This document shows, piece by piece, positions 1 through 6,047 of a stretch of DNA of 20,704 bases (position 1 is its first letter; each line of letters begins with the position of its first letter). A model generated the notes under the pieces. It saw only the letters and a program-made list of their open reading frames with translations. It did not search any database and was not told where the DNA came from. A program made the translations under genes and the position numbers. This DNA is from JARDZI01 sp041639705 (GTDB lineage Bacteria > Bacillota > Clostridia > Clostridiales > Caloramatoraceae). The stretch lies in assembly GCA_041639705.1 (NCBI GenBank), contig JBEQBT010000026.1:1-20704 (forward strand), given 5' to 3'.

Positions 1-1
1 A

Positions 2-943
2 TCTAGCATAGCTGCTTCAGATCCAGAGGTTATGAAGGGCGTAAGTCCTGAAAGAATGGCAAAATGGGGAAAGGTAAGTGGAACTGCACTAAAGGAATAC
101 AGAGAAAGACTTATGAGTAATAAAAATGTATGGTGTGTTGCATCTATTCCTACAAAGCCATGGGCTAAAAGAGTATTCCCAGATTTATCTGAGGATGAGG
201 CAGTTGAAAAGCTTTGGGAGAATATATTTAAAACTGTAAGGGTTGATATGGAGGATCCTGTTGCAGCTTGGGATATACATAAGAGTAATCTTAAGAAAAG
301 TATGGACTTTTTAAATAATAGTAAATTTAAATTTTTACATTATAAAAACTCCATGGGAACAGATCTTAAAATTGAACTTCCAGAAGGGCACCTATGGCTT
401 GGAGGTTCAGACTTTACTCCTGAGGGAATTGAGTTTATCGCAAACATGCCTACAGAGGAAGTATTCACCCTGCCTAAAAAGACAGGTGTCAATGGGATTG
501 TTAAGAGTTCTATGCCTATAAATAGAAATGGAAACATTATTGATAAATTCTCCCTTACATTTAAGGATGGAAAAATAGTAGATTATAGTGCAGAAAAGGG
601 TTATGATGTGTTGAAAACCTTGGTTGAGACTGATGAAGGCTCTCTTTATCTTGGGGAAGTGGCACTGGTTCCATATGATTCACCTATTTCAAAGCTAGGG
701 ATTTTATTCTATAACACCTTATTTGATGAAAATGCCTCCTGTCATCTTGCCATAGGTGATGCATATCCTGTATGCATAAAGAATGGTGAGAACATGACAA
801 AGGAAGAACTAGAGAAGTCAGGAGTAAATAATTCAATTGTTCATCAGGATTTTATGATAGGAACAAGGGATCTTGAGATTACAGGAATCAAAGAAGCAGG
901 TGAGGAAGTTCTAGTATTCAAGAATGGAAATTTTGCATTTTAA
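2..943 (+). CDS. ampS: M29-family (AmpS/PepS-type) aminopeptidase, 5' end outside the window
   Basis: Metal-dependent cytosolic aminopeptidase that removes N-terminal residues from peptides. The frame is open from base 2, so the true start lies upstream; the ATG at 32 is internal, because the residues before it (ASDPEV) continue the family pattern. The five metal-ligand positions known for M29 enzymes can be placed: Glu in TEEVFTLP, Glu in GEVALVP, His in CHLAIGDAY, and His and Asp in VHQDFMIG near the C-terminus. About 313 residues are present of the roughly 410 usual for the family. The gene ends 51 bases before the next peptidase gene, with no terminator between, so the two probably share a transcript. 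Family assignment is firm; substrate preference cannot be read from the sequence. Confidence 0.93.
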   Translation, partial: SSIAASDPEVMKGVSPERMAKWGKVSGTALKEYRERLMSNKNVWCVASIPTKPWAKRVFPDLSEDEAVEKLWENIFKTVRVDMEDPVAAWDIHKSNLKKSMDFLNNSKFKFLHYKNSMGTDLKIELPEGHLWLGGSDFTPEGIEFIANMPTEEVFTLPKKTGVNGIVKSSMPINRNGNIIDKFSLTFKDGKIVDYSAEKGYDVLKTLVETDEGSLYLGEVALVPYDSPISKLGILFYNTLFDENASCHLAIGDAYPVCIKNGENMTKEELEKSGVNNSIVHQDFMIGTRDLEITGIKEAGEEVLVFKNGNFAF

Positions 944-994
944 TAAAATAAATCATAATCCTGTATAAAATTTTAACTTTCAGGAGGAATGTTT

Positions 995-2296
995 ATGAGT
1001 AAACAATTAGACTTTGCAAGGGAGCTTATAGACTTCATATACGACAGCCCTACTGCATTTCATGCTGTGGATAATGTTAAGAAAACACTATTGGATTGTG
1101 GATTCATTGAGCTAAATGAAAAGGATAGATGGAAGCTTGAAAAGGGCGGAAAGTACTTTGTTACTAAAAATGATTCAGCAATTACAGCATTTATAGTAGG
1201 TAATGGAGAGATTAGCGAAAGTGGATTTAAAATAATCGGTGCACATACAGATTCACCAAGCTTTAGAATAAAGCCTGCAGCAGAAATGACCTCGGAAAAT
1301 TATTATGTTAGGCTTAATACAGAAGGCTAGGGAGGACCTATACTTAGTACATGGATGGATAGGCCATTATCGGTTGCAGGAAGGGTTACTGTAAAGAGCA
1401 AGGATGTATTCAATCCTGTTTCAAAACTGATAAATATAAAAAAACCAATTCTTATAATACCTAACCTTGCTATACATATGAATCGAGACGTAAATAAGGG
1501 TGTTGAATTAAATATGCAAAAGGATACACTCCCTTTAATGGCATTAGTAAATGAGAGTCTTGAAAAGGGAAACTATTTAATAAACGCCATATCAAGGTCA
1601 ATTGGAGTTCAAGCATCAGACATAATAGATTTTGATCTATTCCTATATGAGTTTGAAAAGGGAAGCATAGTTGGACTAAATGATGAGTTCATATCCTCCC
1701 CAAGACTAGATGACCTTGCAATGGTTCATGCAGGTATTAAAGCCCTTACAAAGGCAGATGCTTCAAATACTATCAATGTTATGGCTTGCTTTGATAATGA
1801 AGAGGTTGGAAGTACAACAAAGCAGGGTGCAGATTCACAGCTTTTATCCAATATTTTAGAGAGAATAGTAATATCCATGGGAGGAGACCGCCAGGACTTT
1901 TTCAGAGCTATTGCAAAATCCTTTATGATATCAGGGGACTTAGCCCATGCTGTACACCCTAACGCCCCAGAGAAGCATGACCCACAGAACAGGTCTTTAA
2001 TAAATAAGGGACCAGTTATTAAGATTAGTGCAAGACAGAGCTATACAACAGACAGCAATTCCTCAGCTGTTTATGCTGAGATATGTAAAAATGCAAATGT
2101 TCCAGTTCAGTGGTTTGTTAACCGTTCAGACCAAAGAGGTGGTTCAATCATAGGACCTATTTCATCATCTCACATAGAGATAAGAAGTGTTGACATGGGA
2201 ACCCCCATACTTGCAATGCATTCAATAAGAGAACTAGGAGGAGTTCTGGATCACACATATGTAACAGATAGCTTTACTGAGTTTTATAGGTTGTAA
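995..2296 (+). pseudogene. apeB: M18-family aminopeptidase (apeB) interrupted by an in-frame TAG
   Basis: Zinc aminopeptidase of the M18 (aspartyl aminopeptidase-like) family, about 433 codons, which is the normal family length. The ATG at 995 is preferred over 989 because AGGAGGA (982-988) abuts 989 but sits 6 bases before 995. Codon 112 (1328-1330) is TAG; the same frame resumes with GGPILSTWMDRPLS and runs to 2296. Metal-site motifs lie on both sides: GAHTDSP before the stop, then MDRPL, DNEEVGS, SGDLAHAVHPN and SSSHIEIRSVDMG after it. M18 proteins typically have Tyr before the GG of this motif, so one change of TAC or TAT to TAG explains the break. No well-spaced ribosome site precedes the downstream ATG at 1355. 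Either a nonsense-mutated pseudogene, a sequencing error, or readthrough. Confidence 0.85.
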
Positions 2297-2300
2297 TTGA

Positions 2301-2332
2301 AAGCTCCAGATGAATTAAATCACCTGGGGCTT
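2301..2332 (+). terminator. Stem-loop terminator after apeB
   Basis: AAGCTCCAG (2301-2309) pairs with CTGGGGCTT (2324-2332), nine pairs with one G-U. It begins 4 bases after the apeB stop codon. The T-tract that follows is short and mixed, so termination may be moderate. Confidence 0.6.
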
Positions 2333-2362
2333 TATGTATATTATATGAAGAATGCGTCCTAT

Positions 2363-2637
2363 GGTGACAGCCACGTCACAAGTCACAAGTTGCATGTGCA
2401 TCCAACTTGTGACTTGTGACGTGGCTGTGAAACCTCCGAAAAAGTAACCTTATATAAAAAATATGAATTTTTGTGATTTTTGTGTTTCAAAATGGAGTTA
2501 ACCAGGATCAAATCTGCTTACTTTTATTGAATATGAGGGCTATTAAAGATTCCAATCTTATCTATTATGAAAGTTGCTTTGCCCTAAAATTCATCATTTT
2601 TTAAATAGTGCCTTTTTTCGGAGGTTTCGCTGTCACC
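2363..2637. mobile_element. MITE-like element with 24-25 bp terminal inverted repeats
   Basis: The right end (2613-2637) reads, on the other strand, GGTGACAGC then GAAACCTCCGAAAAAA. The left end has the same sequence but split: GGTGACAGC at 2363-2371 and GAAACCTCCGAAAAA at 2429-2443, with 57 bases (2372-2428) between. Apart from that insert the ends match at 24 of 25 positions. The interior (2444-2612) is AT-rich and non-coding. No transposase is present. A non-autonomous transposable element is the simplest reading; no clear target-site duplication was found. Confidence 0.55.
2367..2428. repeat. Perfect 26-bp inverted repeat (hairpin) within the left end of the MITE-like element
   Basis: Arms 2367-2392 and 2403-2428 are perfectly complementary, with a 10-base loop (2393-2402). 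Each arm contains TCACAAG twice in tandem or its complement. The hairpin lies exactly where the left terminal repeat is split. No T-tract follows, so it is not a typical terminator. Confidence 0.85.
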
Positions 2638-2694
2638 AATGTGGAAACTCATAATCTCATGTGGCTGGCACCTCTAGGTGTCTAACGGAGACGC

Positions 2695-2767
2695 TGTCAT
2701 CCTGAAGGTCGTGTAGGATCTTTCCCTGAGGTACCCATTTAGATCCGACCCTACGCTCAGGATGACA
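2695..2767. repeat. Dispersed stem-loop repeat, family A, copy 1
   Basis: The ends TGTCATCCTGA (2695-2705) and TCAGGATGACA (2757-2767) are a perfect 11-bp inverted repeat; an inner AGGATCT/AGATCC pairing extends the stem. Related copies lie at 2929-2994, 4422-4491 and 19069-19142. An open frame on the minus strand here (2657-2845) has no homology-like content and consists of repeat sequence. Confidence 0.75.
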
Positions 2768-2804
2768 TTGACTCTGTCGGTAAAATTCATAGCAATGAAA
2801 GTTA

Positions 2805-2828
2805 GTAGGGGCGAACAGTGTTCGCCCG
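2805..2828. repeat. Palindromic repeat, family B, copy 1
   Basis: GTAGGGGCGAACAGTGTTCG followed by CCCG; GGGCGAACAGTGTTCGCCC is a near-perfect palindrome. Other copies are at 11187-11206 (degenerate), 17071-17095, 17142-17166 (inverted) and 18667-18699 (degenerate). Confidence 0.8.
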
Positions 2829-2876
2829 CCATTGCGAATCAACAATCAGAGAATAGCCTAACCTGTACCATTTGCG

Positions 2877-2917
2877 ATGCATTACCACACAAATGTGAAT
2901 GTGAAGTGCCTGGCACC
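2877..2917. repeat. Dispersed 41-bp repeat, family C, copy 1
   Basis: Starts ATGCATTACCAC and ends GTGCCTGGCACC. It matches 11224-11264 at 39 of 41 positions. A partial copy (CACACAAATGTGAATC) lies at about 3041-3061. The core GTGCCTGGCACC is itself palindromic. Confidence 0.75.
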
Positions 2918-2928
2918 CTGGGGCCCCG

Positions 2929-2994
2929 CTGAGCGCAGGGTCGAATCTTAGTACGCACCTCAGAGAAAGATCCTTCACTACGTTCAGGATGACA
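2929..2994. repeat. Dispersed stem-loop repeat, family A, copy 2 (left end missing)
   Basis: The right half ends in TTCAGGATGACA (2983-2994) as in copy 1. The left half begins at CTGAGCG, lacking the TGTCATC end, and abuts family C sequence, so it appears truncated. Confidence 0.6.
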
Positions 2995-3087
2995 TATAAA
3001 ACGTTACTTCGTTTATTGCAACGCCTGGCGCCTTACGACCCATTATCACACAAATGTGAATCAAAGTACTGCCTGAAGCAGCTAAAA

Positions 3088-3117
3088 GAAACTATGCTTG
3101 AATGGAAGCATAGGTTC
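3088..3117 (-). terminator. Terminator of the 3133-4314 aminotransferase gene
   Basis: Read on the minus strand: CTATGCTT (3113-3106) pairs with AAGCATAG (3099-3092), with an outer GAA/TTC pairing beyond one mismatch, followed by a T-rich run (TTTCTTTT). It lies 16 bases beyond the stop codon. Confidence 0.7.
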
Positions 3118-3132
3118 TCTATAAATACTTAT

Positions 3133-4314
3133 TTATTTCCTTACATTTTCTACGCACTTGATTAGCTCTGCTGCAACGTATTCTGCATCCTCTGGAGTTA
3201 ATATGGAATACAGTGGCAGAGTTATTTCGTTGGCGTATTGTGCTAAAGCGTTAGGATAATCCTCAACCTTGTAGCCTAGGTTTTTATAAAGTGTAAGCAT
3301 AGGAAGTGGCATGAAATGGACATTTGTTGCAATATCCTTTTCTCCCATCATTTGAATTACATCGTTTCTTTGAGCTTCGCTAAAGCCATTTAATCTTAAT
3401 GTATACAGATGATAGTTGGTTTCTGATATATCATCCTTCTTGAATGGGAGTATTGCCCACTCTTTATCCTTAAACATACTATTATAAATATCGTTTATTT
3501 GCTCTCTTTCATTAAGCATTTTTTCAAATCTTTGAAGCTGTACAATACCCATTGCAGCCATAATGTCTGTCATATTGCACTTGAAACCATCTGTTACAAT
3601 GTCATATTTCCATGCGCCTGCCTGCATTTTTGAAAGAGCATCCTTGGTCTGACCCTGTAGGGAGGTATATTTAAATTCCATAAACAAGTCCTCTTTCCCA
3701 TGGAAATTATTATCATTGTATGTAATGGCTCCACCCTCTGCAGTTGTAAGATTTTTTACTGCATGGTAGGAGAATACATGGAAATCCATCTGACCTCCAA
3801 CTCTGTTGCCCTTGTATAATGAGCCAAATGAATGGGCTGAGTCAGAAATAAGTATAATATCCTCACGACCTTTTGCTTTTATCACTTCCCTAACTCTGTC
3901 GTAATCTACAGGAACTCCCGCTATATCAACAGTAATTATAGCCTTTGTTTTCGGGGTAATTGAATCATATATCTTATCAATATCTATTAAAAAGCTATCC
4001 TTTTTAACATCCACAAAGGTTGGCTTTATGCCTCTATGTACTATTACATTAGAAGTTGCAGCATAGGTGTAGGGAGTTGTAATAACCTCATCCTCTCCGC
4101 CTATTCCGAAAACCTTTAATATTAGTTCTAATCCTGCTGTTGCACTGTTTAGGCAAATTGCATGATTAGTACCACAATACTTTGCTGTTTCCTTTTCAAA
4201 TTGTGCTACCTTTGGTCCTGATGTAATCCATCCTGACTTCATAACTTCAACAACCGCATCGATTTCAGCCTGACTTATATCAGGTGGTGAAAATGGTATC
4301 TTTTTATTTGCCAT
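3133..4314 (-). CDS. DegT/DnrJ/EryC1-family sugar aminotransferase (ArnB/PseC-like N-terminus)
   Basis: PLP-dependent enzyme predicted to aminate a nucleotide-linked keto-sugar for surface glycan or secondary sugar synthesis. The ATG at 4314 (MANKKIPFSPP) is chosen because GGAAGG lies 7 bases before it; the in-frame ATG at 4329 has no spaced site. The product is 393 residues, normal for the family. The N-terminus contains SGWITSGPKV, as in ArnB/PseC-type enzymes. The cofactor Asp is in ISDSAHSFG (about residue 158) and the Schiff-base Lys in SYHAVKNLTTAEGG (about 187). The next gene upstream is a second DegT-family enzyme, but there is no nucleotide-sugar dehydratase or glycosyltransferase in the window, so the exact sugar is unknown. 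Confidence 0.9.
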   Translation of the reverse strand: MANKKIPFSPPDISQAEIDAVVEVMKSGWITSGPKVAQFEKETAKYCGTNHAICLNSATAGLELILKVFGIGGEDEVITTPYTYAATSNVIVHRGIKPTFVDVKKDSFLIDIDKIYDSITPKTKAIITVDIAGVPVDYDRVREVIKAKGREDIILISDSAHSFGSLYKGNRVGGQMDFHVFSYHAVKNLTTAEGGAITYNDNNFHGKEDLFMEFKYTSLQGQTKDALSKMQAGAWKYDIVTDGFKCNMTDIMAAMGIVQLQRFEKMLNEREQINDIYNSMFKDKEWAILPFKKDDISETNYHLYTLRLNGFSEAQRNDVIQMMGEKDIATNVHFMPLPMLTLYKNLGYKVEDYPNALAQYANEITLPLYSILTPEDAEYVAAELIKCVENVRK

Positions 4315-4421
4315 ATTAAAACCTTCCATTCCTAATTATTTTAGCTTTACATAAATTCTGTACTTGATCCTTTATTCTTAAAAGCTCTTCATTGCTACAT
4401 GGATAGCCAGACCTAGTCATC

Positions 4422-4491
4422 TGTCATTCTGAACGTAGTGAAGAATCTTTCCGAAGATGCCATAAGATCCTTCACTGGGTTCAGGATGACA
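4422..4491. repeat. Dispersed stem-loop repeat, family A, copy 3
   Basis: TGTCATTCTGAAC (4422-4434) pairs with GTTCAGGATGACA (4479-4491), and GTGAAGAATCTT (4438-4449) with AAGATCCTTCAC (4464-4475). The result is a roughly 25-bp imperfect stem, the best preserved copy here. It sits between the two aminotransferase genes, where its transcript would fold strongly and could attenuate or stabilise the message. Confidence 0.8.
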
Positions 4492-4563
4492 TGTGGCAGA
4501 TATAGACGTTCATAGTAATGACAATTTAACCTAGCAAACACTCTTTTAATGATGAATCTTGCC

Positions 4564-5685
4564 TTATTTCTTATAGAATTTTTTTATAGTATCACAAACA
4601 TAATCGATTTCATCCACTGTGATTTCTGGATAAATAGGGAGAGCAATAATCTTTTCGGAAACTCTTTCTGCCACAGGGAAATCACCCTTCTTATAGCCTA
4701 AATACTCAAAACATTTTTGCAAATGAAGGGGCATTGGGTAGTAAATGCTGTAGCCAATTTCGTTTTTCTTTAAATGTTCTGCAAGCCCATCTCTATTTTC
4801 TACAAGTATATTAAACACATAGTAAACCTGATTTTGATCTCCCTTAACAATAGGAAGTCTAATGCTTTCACATTGGCTTAATCTTTCTTTATAAAGCTTA
4901 GCAATTGAAGCTCTCTTATTAATTGCTTCATCAATGTATTTCAGCTTAACAGACAAAACTGCAGCTTGAAGGGTATCAAGTCTTGAATTATAGCCTATAT
5001 AGTCATAATGATATTTTTTAGAAGCTCCATGAACTCTAAGGGATTTAACCATTTGGGCAAGTTTTTCATCATTTGTTACAATCATACCACCATCCCCATA
5101 TCCTCCAAGGGTTTTTGTTGGGAAGAATGAATATACTCCAAAATCTCCAATTGTACCTGAGTGCTTGTATTGGTTGCCGGTTCCCTTCCATCTCATACCA
5201 AAGGCTTCAGCAGCATCCTCAAGAACTCTTAGATTATGTCTATTAGCAATATCCATTATCTTATCCATATTAACCATCTGGTCAAATAGATGTATTGGAA
5301 TTATGCCAACAGTGTTACTATTTATTTTTTCCTCAATTTTATTTACATCAATTCCAAAGGTGTTCTCATCAATATCCACAAATACAGGTTTACCTCCATG
5401 CTTTGATATACACGATGTGGATGCAAGAAATGTAAATGGAGAAGTGATAACCTCCTTACCATCCTTAAAACCAAGGATATCTGATGCAATAATTAATGCA
5501 TCAGTACCTGAGGCAACACCTATTGCATATTTTGCTCCTGTATATGCTTGAATATCTTCTTCAAATTGAGCCTCTTCAGCGCCAAGTATAAAATTGCCCT
5601 TTTCAATTATTGAGCTTATGGCAGCATCGAATTCGCCTTTTTTCTCATGATATTCTCTTTGAGAAGTGTAAAAGTTTACCTTCAT
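4564..5685 (-). CDS. DegT/DnrJ/EryC1-family sugar aminotransferase (second of pair)
   Basis: PLP-dependent transaminase acting on a nucleotide-linked keto-sugar. The start is the ATG at 5685 (MKVNFYTSQ), preceded by AAGGAGG with 8-base spacing; an in-frame ATG at 5715 lacks this. The product is 373 residues. The Asp that contacts the pyridine nitrogen is in LEDAAEAFG (about residue 157) and the catalytic Lys in FFPTKTLGGYGDGG (about 191). The fold resembles dTDP-3-keto-sugar aminotransferases (FdtB/DesV/WbpE-like), a different subgroup from the downstream enzyme. About 250 bases, including a stem-loop repeat, separate the two genes, so co-transcription is likely but attenuation possible. The substrate is not deducible. 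Confidence 0.9.
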   Translation of the reverse strand: MKVNFYTSQREYHEKKGEFDAAISSIIEKGNFILGAEEAQFEEDIQAYTGAKYAIGVASGTDALIIASDILGFKDGKEVITSPFTFLASTSCISKHGGKPVFVDIDENTFGIDVNKIEEKINSNTVGIIPIHLFDQMVNMDKIMDIANRHNLRVLEDAAEAFGMRWKGTGNQYKHSGTIGDFGVYSFFPTKTLGGYGDGGMIVTNDEKLAQMVKSLRVHGASKKYHYDYIGYNSRLDTLQAAVLSVKLKYIDEAINKRASIAKLYKERLSQCESIRLPIVKGDQNQVYYVFNILVENRDGLAEHLKKNEIGYSIYYPMPLHLQKCFEYLGYKKGDFPVAERVSEKIIALPIYPEITVDEIDYVCDTIKKFYKK

Positions 5686-6047
5686 ATGTATTCCTCCTTT
5701 TATAAGTAGCTCCACTATGTAATTTAAACAGTATTTATAATGATATTTTTACATATTATATACGTTACAATACAATAAAAGTTTTAAAATTTATTTACTA
5801 ATATTGTTTTGGTGAACAATTTTGTATATATATATAATTTGGACTAAAAAATTTATATATTTTCTACTAAATATTATATATCACTGTATTGTAAACTACA
5901 AAATTATTATCAAAAAATGTATGAATAAATTATAAAATTTTATAAACCCATTTCATTTTAATAAAATTACTAATAAAATAGTATAGATAAATGTATGCTA
6001 TAATGAAGTTATAGTTTTTGAAGAAGTTAATGTTTGGAGATGATTAT
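5686..6047. promoter_or_regulatory. AT-rich divergent promoter region
   Basis: Non-coding, very AT-rich, between the minus-strand aminotransferase and plus-strand clpE. A minus-strand TATAAT (complement of 5755-5760) is placed for the aminotransferase without a good -35. On the plus strand, ATTGTT-N6-AACAAT (5803-5820) forms a small palindrome overlapping a weak TTGGTG...TATAAT (5833-5838). No CtsR-type heptad repeat was seen. Confidence 0.45.
5996..6004 (+). promoter_or_regulatory. Extended -10 promoter for clpE
   Basis: TGCTATAAT (TG-N-TATAAT), with a consensus -10 at 5999-6004, ends 43 bases before the clpE start codon. No clear -35 hexamer lies at 16-18 bases, consistent with an extended -10 promoter. 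Confidence 0.55.

Larger units (their letters stand above)
2297..3132. other. 836-base gene-free repeat island
   Basis: No credible coding sequence on either strand. It contains, in order, the apeB terminator, a MITE-like element, family A copy 1, family B copy 1, family C copy 1, family A copy 2, a partial family C copy and the terminator of the following minus-strand gene. It lies between convergent transcription units, a position where insertions do little harm. Confidence 0.75.

Noticed and set aside
1328..1330. Pyrrolysine or other programmed readthrough of the TAG in apeB
   Set aside because: The family has Tyr, not a catalytic residue, at this site, and no pyl gene is visible in the window. 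A simple nonsense change is more likely, so it is kept only as an alternative to test.
2657..2845. 62-residue minus-strand ORF in the repeat island
   Set aside because: It consists of family A and B repeat sequence, with no ribosome site or family resemblance.
2695..3061. CRISPR array suggested by several repeated units
   Set aside because: Repeats differ in family, length and spacing, are internally palindromic, and there are no regular spacers or cas genes.
5165..5551. 128-residue plus-strand ORF inside the aminotransferase gene
   Set aside because: Shadow frame opposite a clearly conserved gene; no ribosome site and low-complexity translation.
6018..6047. Upstream TTG start extending ClpE by ten residues
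   Set aside because: The zinc finger of ClpE starts within a few residues of the ATG at 6048, which has a well-spaced GGAGA; the TTG has none.
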